Positions 16,435 to 24,863 of a stretch of DNA of 64,000 nucleotides are shown one piece after another. The notes beneath the pieces are model-generated. The model was not told the origin of the DNA and did not search any database. It was given only the letters and a program-made list of their open reading frames with translations. Position numbers and translations under genes: made by a program. The number at the start of each line of letters is the position of its first letter. Positions within the stretch are counted from its first letter, which is position 1. The DNA lies in the NCBI GenBank assembly GCA_002634385.1, contig NSJL01000013.1, positions 56,865 to 120,864 on the forward strand, read 5' to 3'. This stretch comes from Nitrospira sp. (GTDB taxonomy: Bacteria; Nitrospirota; Thermodesulfovibrionia; Thermodesulfovibrionales; Dissulfurispiraceae).

Positions 16435-18732
16435 CTAAAAATGAAGATCTCCGTTTTTGCTGATGAAATGCTCATATTCCTCTGCGGAGAGGGGATGAGA
16501 GCCCAGGTACCCCTGTATCTCATCACACCAGCTTGCATGTAACAGCCAGAGCTGCTCCTGTGTCTCCACCCCTTCCGCCACCACCCTCAGGCTCATGCTG
16601 TGCGCCATGGAGATGATGGCGTTTACGATCGCCCGGTCATCAGGGTTCGTAACGATGTCCCTGATGAAGGATTTATCGATTTTGAGTTTTTGAATCGGCA
16701 ATCTTTTCAGGTGACTTAACGACGAATATCCTGTCCCGAAATCATCGATGGAGAAGTTAATGCCCATCTCGGTCAATTTTCGCACACTGGGAATGGTATG
16801 CTCGACGTCCTCCATGGCGATGGTCTCGGTCACCTCAAGCTCCAGCCACTGGGGCGCAAGCCCGGATTTCCGAAGGATCTCAGAGACCCTCTCCACCAGG
16901 TGGGGATGCCGGAACTGCCGTGAAGAGAGATTGACCGTGACACAGACCGGAGGGTATCCCGCATCCTGCCACGCCTTGTTCTGGGCACAGGCAGTACGGA
17001 GCACCCACTCATCGATGGACACAATGAACCCGATCTCCTCGGCAATGGGAATGAACTGCATCGGGTTCAGTAAGCCCAGCTCAGGGTGCCTCCACCGGAT
17101 CAATGCCTCGGTACAGACGATCTGTCCGGTGGTGATGTCGAACTGGGGCTGGTAGAAGAGCTCCAGCTCTCCCCGCTTAAGGGTCTGCCGCAGGCTGTTT
17201 TCAAGGATTATCCGCTCCAGGGTCCTGATGTTCAGGGCAGGGCTGTAGAACTGATACGCGTTCCTCCCCTGCTCTTTTGCATGGTACATCGCGATATCGG
17301 CATTCTTGATCAGGGTCTCGGCATCCGAGCCGTCCTCGGGATAGACGCTGATGCCGATGCTGGTGGTCAGATGAAAGGAATGCTCCCCAAGGGCAAAGGG
17401 TTGCTCGAATGCTTCCATGATCTTCTCCGCAATCCGGGAGATATCCTTCAGATGAGCCACCTGGGACAGCAGGATAGTAAACTCATCGCCGCCAAGGCGG
17501 GCCACGGTGTCCGTCTCACGGATGCATGACCGCAGTCTTCCGGCAACCTCTTTGAGCAATTCATCTCCCGTCGTATGTCCCAGGGTATCATTGATGGTCT
17601 TGAACCGGTCGAGGTCTAAAAACAGGACAGCCAGCTGCTTTTGGTACCGGTGTGCCTGGGTCAGGGCAAAGGTGAGGTGATCGGTAAAGAGCATTCTATT
17701 CGCCAGCCCGGTCAGGGCATCGTGATGCGCCTGATGGGTGATCATCTCCTCCGCCCGCTTCTGCTCGGTGATGTCGGTATGAGTGCCGAACCAGCGCACC
17801 ACCCGGCCCTGTGCATTCCTGATCGGAATAGCTTGGGAGAGAAACCAGCGGTACTGTCCGTCCTTGCCGCGCAAGGGGAAGATGTCTTCCCAATACTCTC
17901 CGGTCTTAAAGCAGTGGCTTATCTTCTCCACCACCCCTCCGGCATAGTCGGGATGAAGCACTTTCTGCCAGCCCCGGCCCTGCATTTCCTCTAAAGTAGT
18001 GCCGGTGTATTCATACCACCTCTTGTTGTACCAAAAAATCCAGCCCCTCTCATCCGCCATCCAGGTAAGCTGAGCGATATTGTCCGCAAGCGTCCTGAAC
18101 CGTTCCTCGCTCTCCTTCAGTTCCTCCTCGGCTTGCTTGCGTACTGCCATTTCCATCTGGAGCTTGCCGTACGCTGCCCTCAATTCTGCGGTACGCTCCT
18201 GAACCCTCTTCTCCAGTATTTCCTCCGCGTGTTTCCTCTCACTGATATCGGTGATCACCGCGCTCAGGCCGAACACATCGTCAAAGGCCAGGCGGTGCAG
18301 CGAGATCTGGACCGGCAATAAGGCGCCCTTGCCGGTGATCAGGGAAGTCTCGCTCCTGGCATATTCCCTCACGCCTTGTTCAAGAAACCCCGCAAGCCGA
18401 CGGTGCTCCTGCTCCGGAGTAATATCGAAGAGCGACGAGCCGATGACTTTTGGCAGGGAGAGAGTGAGCATTTTGGCAAGGCGTGTGTTTGCATAGAGGA
18501 TAACGCCGCTGGCGGTAAGCGTCGCCGCCCCCTCGTTCATACTCTCGACAATGGTACGATAGGGGGTTTCCGCGCCTTTCAGGGTAAATACCCGGTCACC
18601 CTCGGGGGCGGCGACGACAAGGGCGTCAACCCCTCCGCTCCTGATAGCGCGCAGGATCTCTTCCGTCTCCTCCACCCTGGCGCGCAGCGCTTCTATCTCT
18701 CTGATGAGGTCACTCTTTCTTCTTTGGGACAT
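16435..18732 (-). CDS. PAS-PAS-GGDEF-EAL cyclic di-GMP enzyme
   Basis: A 765-residue signalling protein without membrane segments. Residues 1-40 form a helix with the RSGGVDALVV motif common in PAS kinases; PAS1 is about 55-165, a coiled coil 166-210, PAS2/PAC about 211-326 (ends RWFGTHTDITEQKRAEE), GGDEF about 335-495 and EAL about 510-760. The cyclase signature RLGGDEF (412-418) and the phosphodiesterase signatures TEALIRW (541-547), NLSSRQF, EVTET and DDFGTGYSSL are all intact, so it may do both reactions or be switched between them. It overlaps kaiB by 23 bases and is the last gene of the kai operon, which makes it the likely output of the Kai proteins. Confidence 0.95.
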   Translation of the reverse strand: MSQRRKSDLIREIEALRARVEETEEILRAIRSGGVDALVVAAPEGDRVFTLKGAETPYRTIVESMNEGAATLTASGVILYANTRLAKMLTLSLPKVIGSSLFDITPEQEHRRLAGFLEQGVREYARSETSLITGKGALLPVQISLHRLAFDDVFGLSAVITDISERKHAEEILEKRVQERTAELRAAYGKLQMEMAVRKQAEEELKESEERFRTLADNIAQLTWMADERGWIFWYNKRWYEYTGTTLEEMQGRGWQKVLHPDYAGGVVEKISHCFKTGEYWEDIFPLRGKDGQYRWFLSQAIPIRNAQGRVVRWFGTHTDITEQKRAEEMITHQAHHDALTGLANRMLFTDHLTFALTQAHRYQKQLAVLFLDLDRFKTINDTLGHTTGDELLKEVAGRLRSCIRETDTVARLGGDEFTILLSQVAHLKDISRIAEKIMEAFEQPFALGEHSFHLTTSIGISVYPEDGSDAETLIKNADIAMYHAKEQGRNAYQFYSPALNIRTLERIILENSLRQTLKRGELELFYQPQFDITTGQIVCTEALIRWRHPELGLLNPMQFIPIAEEIGFIVSIDEWVLRTACAQNKAWQDAGYPPVCVTVNLSSRQFRHPHLVERVSEILRKSGLAPQWLELEVTETIAMEDVEHTIPSVRKLTEMGINFSIDDFGTGYSSLSHLKRLPIQKLKIDKSFIRDIVTNPDDRAIVNAIISMAHSMSLRVVAEGVETQEQLWLLHASWCDEIQGYLGSHPLSAEEYEHFISKNGDLHF

Positions 18733-19108
18733 TTTCTTTCTGTATCGGAGTGCTCTTCGCTTTCCCTGTCTCCTTCTGCCGCTTAAGCCCGAGCCCTATG
18801 AGAATACGGTCCTCATCCGACATGTCGCCGATCAGTTTGCGTATGGGCTGCGGCAGTTTTTTGACGAGCGTGGGGGCGGCGATCACCTGCTCCTCACCGG
18901 CAAACTCCGGGTGCTGGTAGATATCGATGATCTCAAGCTCATAGCGGCCTTTCAGGTACTCCTCACAAATCCTCCTGATGCTCTCTATTGCCTTTGCTGA
19001 TCTCTTCGTCGCCCCCGTCACATAGAGCCGCAGCACGAATTGAATGTCCTCCCTGGCGAGGGCTCTCTCGAAATCCTCAAGTGCCGTCTGCTCTTTCCTC
19101 TTTGCCAT
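18710..19108 (-). CDS. kaiB: KaiB-like protein 1
   Basis: The 132-residue protein has the KaiB thioredoxin-like fold at about residues 20-105 (FVLRLYVTGATKRSAKAI, IIDIYQHPEFAGEEQVIAAP, KLIGDMSDEDRILIGLGL) and a Lys-rich tail (about 108-132) not found in cyanobacterial KaiB. The position that is Asp91 in Thermosynechococcus KaiB, within GLD, is Gly here. In cyanobacteria KaiB changes fold to bind KaiC. The gene lies 9 bases after the second kaiB and overlaps the GGDEF/EAL gene. Confidence 0.95.
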   Translation of the reverse strand: MAKRKEQTALEDFERALAREDIQFVLRLYVTGATKRSAKAIESIRRICEEYLKGRYELEIIDIYQHPEFAGEEQVIAAPTLVKKLPQPIRKLIGDMSDEDRILIGLGLKRQKETGKAKSTPIQKENVPKKKE

Positions 19109-19117
19109 TCGTTCTCC

Positions 19118-19564
19118 TTATCGCGGACGTATATCGAGCCCCACAACGACCCTCTCGGTATTCGACAGGTCCCCAATGATCTTCTTCAGGGGAGGGGGGA
19201 GCTTCCGCACCAGGGTAGGAACAGCCAATATCTGATCCCCCTGGGCAAGCTTGGGATTTCTCACCAGATCGATTACCTCCAAACGGTACTTGCCTTTCAG
19301 ATACTCCTCACAGATATTTTTCAGGTTCGCCAGTGCGGCAAGGGACTTGGGCGTCTGCCCCGCCACATAGAGGCGAAGATCAAAAAAGCCCTCATCGGAC
19401 ACCTCTCTCTTCCTTCCCTTTCCCGCCGCCGCTTTTGCCGGAGGCTTTTTGGATACCCCGGGAGGGGTAGCATTCTCCCTTGTTTCCTTCCCTATCGGAG
19501 CAGTTTTTCTGCCCGGCGCAGAGGGTACAGTCTTTCGCGTCGTCTTCTTTCCCACAGATGCCAT
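19118..19564 (-). CDS. kaiB: KaiB-like protein 2, with basic N-terminal extension
   Basis: The 148-residue protein begins with about 58 residues rich in Lys, Thr, Pro and Ala, predicted to be disordered. The KaiB domain follows ([69 protein letters not shown]). It is closer to the cyanobacterial sequence than its neighbour and keeps the GLD fold-switch motif. It starts 15 bases after kaiC. Two diverged copies in one operon suggest different jobs. Confidence 0.96.
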   Translation of the reverse strand: MASVGKKTTRKTVPSAPGRKTAPIGKETRENATPPGVSKKPPAKAAAGKGRKREVSDEGFFDLRLYVAGQTPKSLAALANLKNICEEYLKGKYRLEVIDLVRNPKLAQGDQILAVPTLVRKLPPPLKKIIGDLSNTERVVVGLDIRPR

Positions 19565-19579
19565 CCTCCCCTCTCCCCC

Positions 19580-21319
19580 TTACTTCCTGCTCGTTCTCTT
19601 CGAAGGCTCCGCAGCGGCATCCGCCTTGCGTATTTCCGATGAGCGGTTCCTCTCCAGCATCCGGGCCTCTTCACGCAGCCGATCCTGCGTAAGAGCCATT
19701 CTGAACTCTTCCTCATCCTGCCGCATCTGCAGCGTGAGGGCCTCCATCTGCGCCCGGGCCAGCTTCCTCTTCCGATCGAACTCCCGCTGCCGGTGTTCGG
19801 CTTCCTGCTTGCGGGCGAGGGTCCCGGCCCTGTCTCTCGCCTCCTGCGCAGCGCGAGCGGAGCCGGTGAAGACCTGTCCCTCACCGATGTAGACGTCGGT
19901 AAGCCGTATTCCGTTATTCGTGATATGAAACTCCCGTACCTGGTTGGAGTGGGCCATGCCCCTTGATTTCAGAATATGGAGAATGTGGTTACGCTCCCCG
20001 CTGCTCTCCACCGTCCTGAGCAGTATCCAGGTATCGATCAAGGAGGAGATCGTCACTTCGGTCTGCTCGGTGGTTTCGGGGTGGGCAAGGCTCGTGAACA
20101 GCCCGGTGATCCCCCTGCCTTTGAGGAAATCGATGAGGCGGCCCAGCATGGAGTCGACCTCCAGGGGGCTGCCGATATTGACCATGCTGGAGAGGGGGTC
20201 CATGATAACGGCGTCGGGCTTGAGCTCGTTGATGAGGGCGTGGATCCTCACCAGGTGCATCTCAAGGCCGTAGGCTGTAGGGCGCGAGGCATGGAATTTG
20301 AGCAGCCCTTTCTTTATACAGGGATCAAGATTGATGCCGATACTGCGCATGTTCCTTACAATCTGGGGCTCTGACTCCTCAAAGGCCAGGTAAAGGCACC
20401 TCTTGCCGCTTCGGCAGACGGCATCGGCGAATGAAGCGGCAATACTGGTCTTTCCGGTCCCCGCCGTACCGGAAACCAGGATCGTGCTCCCCTTGTAATA
20501 GCCCCCTCCCAGCATGGTGTCCAGGCGCGCAACGCCGGTAGAGACCCGCTCATTGCTTACCTTATGCTTAAGCTCAACGGAGGTGATGGGCAGGAGGGAG
20601 ATGCCGTCCTGCTCGATCAGAAAGGGATATTCGTTGGTGCCGTGCAGGGTCCCTCTGTATTTGACGATACGGAGGCGCCGGGTGGAAACCTGTTCGATCA
20701 CCCGGTGGTCGAGCAGGATGACACAGTCGGAGACATACTCCTCAAGGCCATGGCGTGTCAGTTCCCCTTTGGGACCTCTTTCAGCGGTGATGACCGCGGT
20801 CACTCCCTTGTCCTTGAGCCATGTGAAGAGCCGCCTCAGCTCGGCACGGAGTATCGCCTCGTTGGGCAAGCCCGCAAAGAGTGCCTCAAGGGTGTCGAGG
20901 ACCACACGTTTCGCACCAATGGAGTCGATCATATAGCCGAGCCTGACGAATAATCCCTCCAGGTCATACTCGCCCGTCACTTCGATCTCGCTACGTTCGA
21001 TGTGGACATGGTCGAGGATAAGCCTCTTCTTGTCAACCAGTTCATCCAGTCTGAAGCCAAGGGAGGCGACATTCTGGATAAGCTCGGGAGGGGTCTCCTC
21101 AAAGGCGACGAAAACCCCGGGCTCCTTGTATTCGGTAGCCCCTCTGACGAGGAACTCCATGGCAAAAAGGGTCTTGCCGCTCCCCGCCCCGCCGCAGACC
21201 AGGGTCGGCCTCCCTTTGGGGACGCCTCCGTTGGTGATTTCATCAAAGCCTGTGATTCCCGTGGGACTCTTGGGTAACCGGAGCTGGGGTACTGCACTAC
21301 TGCCTCTCTCTTTGGCCAT
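19580..21319 (-). CDS. kaiC: KaiC-like circadian clock/timer ATPase
   Basis: The 579-residue protein has the two RecA-like domains of KaiC. CI: Walker A GGAGSGKT (43-50), catalytic E74-E75, and K220/R222 in VKYRGTLHG. CII: Walker A GTAGTGKT (284-291), E314-E315, and a phosphorylation site TEVTISS, with S425-S426 at the places of cyanobacterial S431-T432 and T420 at T426. From about 488 it carries a highly charged coiled-coil tail of 90 residues in place of the KaiA-binding A-loop and tail. No kaiA is present. AAGGAG lies 6 bases before the ATG. First gene of the kaiC-kaiB-kaiB-GGDEF/EAL operon. Confidence 0.97.
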   Translation of the reverse strand: MAKERGSSAVPQLRLPKSPTGITGFDEITNGGVPKGRPTLVCGGAGSGKTLFAMEFLVRGATEYKEPGVFVAFEETPPELIQNVASLGFRLDELVDKKRLILDHVHIERSEIEVTGEYDLEGLFVRLGYMIDSIGAKRVVLDTLEALFAGLPNEAILRAELRRLFTWLKDKGVTAVITAERGPKGELTRHGLEEYVSDCVILLDHRVIEQVSTRRLRIVKYRGTLHGTNEYPFLIEQDGISLLPITSVELKHKVSNERVSTGVARLDTMLGGGYYKGSTILVSGTAGTGKTSIAASFADAVCRSGKRCLYLAFEESEPQIVRNMRSIGINLDPCIKKGLLKFHASRPTAYGLEMHLVRIHALINELKPDAVIMDPLSSMVNIGSPLEVDSMLGRLIDFLKGRGITGLFTSLAHPETTEQTEVTISSLIDTWILLRTVESSGERNHILHILKSRGMAHSNQVREFHITNNGIRLTDVYIGEGQVFTGSARAAQEARDRAGTLARKQEAEHRQREFDRKRKLARAQMEALTLQMRQDEEEFRMALTQDRLREEARMLERNRSSEIRKADAAAEPSKRTSRK

Positions 21320-21355
21320 CAGGAGCTCCTTTTCACATTGGGTTGAAGCGCTTTA

Positions 21356-21383
21356 CCAGGGTGTGTTTGCATACACACCCTGG
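21356..21383. repeat. Family C palindrome in the kaiC leader
   Basis: A 28-base near-perfect palindrome, with arms CCAGGGTGTGT and ACACACCCTGG around TTGCAT. It lies 37 bases upstream of the kaiC ATG, between the start codon and the best promoter candidate, so it would fold in the mRNA leader. Its sequence equals the two inverted ends of the element at 59850-60074 joined head to head. Confidence 0.75.
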
Positions 21384-21422
21384 CTGGAGGTGTTTCTCTG
21401 AAGATCAGGAAAAAGCCTATTC

Positions 21423-21451
21423 ATTGTAAATGATAGGAACTTTCAAAGCAA
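21423..21451 (-). promoter_or_regulatory. Possible kaiC promoter
   Basis: On the minus strand TTGCTT (21451-21446) and TACAAT (21428-21423) are 17 bp apart, about 100 bases before kaiC. The rest of the 320-base region 21384-21700 holds no gene; it has a stem-loop at 21585-21615 (CCGGAGCC/GGCTCCGG) that may end the upstream DUF2892 transcript. Confidence 0.35.
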
Positions 21452-21700
21452 TACGAAGCCTTTTTCATGAATTTTACTCGACAATATCGCATGGCTGAAG
21501 AGGAAACAGCAGATGCCCGGGGTGGGCATATGGCATAGCTGCCGGCGGGGAGTACTCAAAATCGAGTGATTCCTGCCCGGGGTACCGGAGCCGGAAGAAA
21601 GCGTTCAGGCTCCGGCAACGTACCGATCCCGGTAAGGAGGCGACTCCTGCCCTGAGGATTCCGGGTGGACACATCCTGCTCCGGAACACCCTCTCTCAGC

Positions 21701-22174
21701 CTATCGCTCCACCGACTCAAGCAGGCGGGCAGCCTTATCCGCACAACTGCCGTAAGCGGTCCGGAGGGCCTCATCGAAATCCCCTCGCAGCACTTTGAGC
21801 GCGTATCTCTCCGCATCGATTTCCGCCGCCGCACGGATCCCGAGGCGGCGAAAAACCGGCACCGGCGGGCACCAGCCCTGGATAGCATGCTGCAGCAGAA
21901 AGGCAGCGACGGCCACGGGAAGGAGAAACCATACCGCATGTACGAAAATGCCAAGGACAAGCCCCAGCAGAAAGAATGAGGCGGCATTGGCTTCGAGAAG
22001 ACGCTCAATATCCCACTCATGATCAAGTTCCCTGAGCCGTGCATCGAGAGCGCCATCCTCTTTTCCGTCAATGCACGCGTAATAGGTGATATTCCTCTCT
22101 ATCTGCTCTCTGATACGCTCATTGACCCTTGCCTTCGTATGTTGCTGCACACGGGTTGTTGTCGGCGCGGTCAT
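21701..22174 (-). CDS. DUF2892-like small membrane protein
   Basis: The 157-residue protein has a polar N-terminus, two adjoining membrane segments at about 66-105 (FFLLGLVLGIFVHAVWFLLP, then VAVAAFLLQHAI) and the motif QGWCPPVPVFRRLGIR followed by ERYALKVLRGDFDEA, typical of the YgaP-type DUF2892 membrane domain. Its function is unknown. ATG 22174 is chosen for the GGAGG 5 bases upstream; the frame runs open further to 22372. It reads toward kaiC but is separated by 381 bases. Confidence 0.75.
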   Translation of the reverse strand: MTAPTTTRVQQHTKARVNERIREQIERNITYYACIDGKEDGALDARLRELDHEWDIERLLEANAASFFLLGLVLGIFVHAVWFLLPVAVAAFLLQHAIQGWCPPVPVFRRLGIRAAAEIDAERYALKVLRGDFDEALRTAYGSCADKAARLLESVER

Positions 22175-22401
22175 GGGCACCTCCGAACTCCTCTCCTCTT
22201 TATCGGGAGCCATGGAGTCAATACAAAGAATCCCGACTTGTCCAATAGTACCACTCTTTGCAAGTACCTTCAATATGCAATCAAAACCGGACCGACGGCC
22301 CGAAAAACTCCCGGGAGGGTAGTACCTATGCCATACGGAACCCTCTCCGGCCCCCGTAGAGGGCAAAGGCATGAAAAGAGCGATGCAAGGGAAAACAAGG
22401 G

Positions 22402-22498
22402 GATTGCTTCAGGATACCGAAAAAGACAGGTTGAGGGAAAGGGAGAGAGAAAGACAGAAGAAAAAGATTGCTTCAGGGTACGGCCCTTCGCAATGACA
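22402..22498. repeat. Family A repeats upstream of a small ORF
   Basis: Two copies of the gattgcttcagg unit, a half copy at 22402-22417 and a full copy at 22466-22498, joined by purine-rich gagaaagacagaag sequence. The same flank (caaagaaaggaggagag) follows the full copy as in the composite elements at 8211 and 24864. The rest of 22175-22401 shows no gene. Confidence 0.65.
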
Positions 22499-22513
22499 AA
22501 GAAAGGAGGAGAG

Positions 22514-22765
22514 ATGGAATACGGGGAGTTCGTCCAGCTGGTGCAGAGTCGGGCAGGCATTGCGTCCTTTGAGGAAGCTGAGAACGTGGGCAAGAAAGAG
22601 CATGCAGGGTATGCAACTGCAGATTTGCACGTCCGCGCGGCGATATCGGTGCCGGTGGAGGTGGTCTCGTCGGAAGCGATACGGAACGCCATAGCAGGGC
22701 TTCCGAAAGAGATGCGCATCCCCTTCGAAAAGGCGCTCGCGGCACCTCACGCCGGAGCGATATGA
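22514..22765 (+). CDS. Short DUF2267-like protein, possibly truncated
   Basis: An 83-residue ORF with a strong GGAGGAGAG just before its ATG. MEYGEFVQLVQSRAGIASFE and AIRNAIAGLPKEMRIPFEKA resemble the first part of DUF2267 proteins, which are usually longer. The Shine-Dalgarno belongs to the flank of the dispersed repeat at 22466-22498. It may be a small expressed protein or the remnant of a longer gene. It ends 21 bases before the convergent sppA gene. Confidence 0.45.
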   Translation: MEYGEFVQLVQSRAGIASFEEAENVGKKEHAGYATADLHVRAAISVPVEVVSSEAIRNAIAGLPKEMRIPFEKALAAPHAGAI

Positions 22766-22786
22766 AGCACCCGTCCGCGACAGCCG

Positions 22787-23758
22787 TTACGGGTTCCAGA
22801 GATACATGAAGCGTACCCCTGAAAGGGGCGACAGATCCTCTGCGTTGATGGAGATGAGGGTTACGGTTTCCGGGACCGGCAGGGGCATTTCGGAATAGAT
22901 ATTCGACGTGAAGGTCCCGGGGCGGGCATACATCACTACCCTGGCCTGTGCAAGGGCCAGCTCCTTTTTCATCGTCTCGATGGTCTCGTCCAGGTAGCCT
23001 ACCTGATCGATAAGCTTTGCAGTGAGGGCGACCGGTGCCGTGAATATCCGTCCGTCGGCAAGGGCTCGCACCTCCTGTTGCGTCAACAGCTTCTTTCTGC
23101 TTGCCGAGACCACCTCGACAAAGCGCGAGAAGAGCCTGTCGATGATATCCTGGAGCATTTCTCTCTCTTCCGGCGTGCTCGGGCGGAAGGGCGACCAGAA
23201 GTCCTTCTTCGGGCCCGATTTATAGATCTCATCGGAGACGCCTATCTTTGAAAGGAGCCCCTCGACGGTGAGCTTCATGGCGATGACACCGATACTGCCC
23301 GTGATCGCAGTGGGGCTGGCGACGATGCGGTCGGCGGCGGCGGCGACATAGTAGCCCCCCGAGGCACCTACTTCGATTATATGCGCGTACACGGGTATTT
23401 TCCTCCCCTTTTTGAAGCGCATTATTTCATGGTAGATCGTGTCGCTTGCGGCGACGCTGCCGCCGGGGGAGTTGATCCTCACGATCACGCCCACAACAGC
23501 AGGATCCGCTTCCGCCTTACGAAGCGCCTCCCTGAAAAACGCCACCTGCGAAGGCTTCGTCCTGAGCTTCAGCCCCCCCGCTTTCTCTTTGAAACTGATC
23601 AATCCGTCCAGGTCGATGAGAAGGATTTTCGGGGCGCCCTCTCCTTCGAGCACCTCCTCTTCGAGGGGCTTTGTCGCAGGGGCGAGGGATACGTTCACAA
23701 GGGCGCATCCCGGCAGAACAAGTAAAAAGAAAAGTAAAGAAAGTGCGGAGAATCTCAT
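22787..23758 (-). CDS. sppA: Signal peptide peptidase SppA, lipoprotein form
   Basis: SppA degrades cleaved signal peptides in the membrane. The 323-residue protein is the short, single-domain form. It begins with a lipobox (FFLLVLPGC, C18), so it is probably lipid-anchored rather than membrane-spanning. The serine protease core has INSPGGSVAASD, the nucleophile S132 in GASGGYYVAAAADRI and the general base lysine in YKSGPKKDFW (K184). AAGGAG lies 6 bases before the ATG. It follows rtcA by 13 bases and may be co-transcribed. Confidence 0.95.
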   Translation of the reverse strand: MRFSALSLLFFLLVLPGCALVNVSLAPATKPLEEEVLEGEGAPKILLIDLDGLISFKEKAGGLKLRTKPSQVAFFREALRKAEADPAVVGVIVRINSPGGSVAASDTIYHEIMRFKKGRKIPVYAHIIEVGASGGYYVAAAADRIVASPTAITGSIGVIAMKLTVEGLLSKIGVSDEIYKSGPKKDFWSPFRPSTPEEREMLQDIIDRLFSRFVEVVSASRKKLLTQQEVRALADGRIFTAPVALTAKLIDQVGYLDETIETMKKELALAQARVVMYARPGTFTSNIYSEMPLPVPETVTLISINAEDLSPLSGVRFMYLWNP

Positions 23759-23771
23759 GTTCAGCTCCTTA

Positions 23772-24824
23772 TCATACGGGTGCGTATAGTGCAGGATATA
23801 CTGTCACGTCTCCCTTTTCCCCCCGTTCCCCCACAACCTCGGAGCGAACAGGGAGGAACCGTCGGATCACCCACAAATTGGTCAGGAGGTGCTCGGTGAT
23901 GCAGGCGGTGGTAAAGGTCGATTCCCCTTTGCACAGTGCCATATACAGGACAATCTGGTCTGCCATGTGCTGGTCCAGGGCGGCATGACCCTGGTAGTAC
24001 CGGATGAGCTCATCGGCAGCCTCCCCTCCTACTATTTCGGCCCTCTTGCCCTTTTCCCCGATAGAGGAGAAGCCCGCCCGGGTTTGCTCGGCCTCCACGA
24101 GGAGAAAAACGAAAGTCCCCTGTCCCGGAGTCGGCGCTTCGAGCAGCTCTATCGTTACCGGGGAGGGCATCCCCTCAAGGGATTGTACCTTCTCCAGCAC
24201 GACGCTCCGCTGTCTTTCCGCTATGGACAGGGGGAGATTGCCCACCCCCGAGTAGCCCCGCACTGCCGTGATCGTGCCCCTCTTCGTCATATGCACCGGA
24301 AGGATCTCGCCCGCCGGAAACACCTCTGCATGAATCTCTCCGCCTCCTCTCGGATAGAATCCGCATGAGACAAGGGAGAACCGTACCATAATACCCATTT
24401 TTTCCAGCAGCGGGGCAAAGACTTCGGAAAGGTAGTGAAAAGGAGGGCTGAAGGGGACATGGGTTCCCCCGCGCAGGGTAATACTGCTTCTTCTCCCCGC
24501 AAAAAGGAGAGCCGGAACCACCGTCTGCGCCACCAGGGAGGTGGAACCGGCAGTGCCGATATCGAATACATACTCGCCGCCCTTTACCCTCCCCGGGGAG
24601 AAAGAAAGGCGGGTAGAGCCCTTTTCCCCTCCCTCAACCCGCGCGCCGGAAATGCGTTGCGCCGCCTCTACGCAGACGAGATGCTGGGGCATGAGACCGG
24701 GCTTTTTCCGGTTCTTTCTGATGTTGATGATTTCGAAGGGCTTTTGCAGAAGGCACGAAAGACTCAAGGCCGTACGCAGTATCTGGCCCCCGCCCTCGCC
24801 GAAGCTGCCGTCTATCTCTATCAT
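23772..24824 (-). CDS. rtcA: RNA 3'-terminal phosphate cyclase RtcA
   Basis: RtcA uses ATP to turn RNA 3'-phosphates into 2',3'-cyclic phosphates. The product has 350 residues and starts MIEIDGSFGEGGGQILRTAL. Other marks are RKNRKKPGLMPQHL, GTAGSTSLVAQTV, GGTHVPFSPPFHYL and HMADQIVLYMAL with H286, the adenylated histidine. ATG 24824 gives the family N-terminus though no clear Shine-Dalgarno precedes it; a GTG at 24851 begins next to a repeat. The partner ligase RtcB is at 33351-34808, not adjacent as in E. coli. Confidence 0.95.
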   Translation of the reverse strand: MIEIDGSFGEGGGQILRTALSLSCLLQKPFEIINIRKNRKKPGLMPQHLVCVEAAQRISGARVEGGEKGSTRLSFSPGRVKGGEYVFDIGTAGSTSLVAQTVVPALLFAGRRSSITLRGGTHVPFSPPFHYLSEVFAPLLEKMGIMVRFSLVSCGFYPRGGGEIHAEVFPAGEILPVHMTKRGTITAVRGYSGVGNLPLSIAERQRSVVLEKVQSLEGMPSPVTIELLEAPTPGQGTFVFLLVEAEQTRAGFSSIGEKGKRAEIVGGEAADELIRYYQGHAALDQHMADQIVLYMALCKGESTFTTACITEHLLTNLWVIRRFLPVRSEVVGERGEKGDVTVYPALYAPV

Positions 24825-24863
24825 AGGTAAATGATAGCACAAGGACGACACCAGGACGACAGG

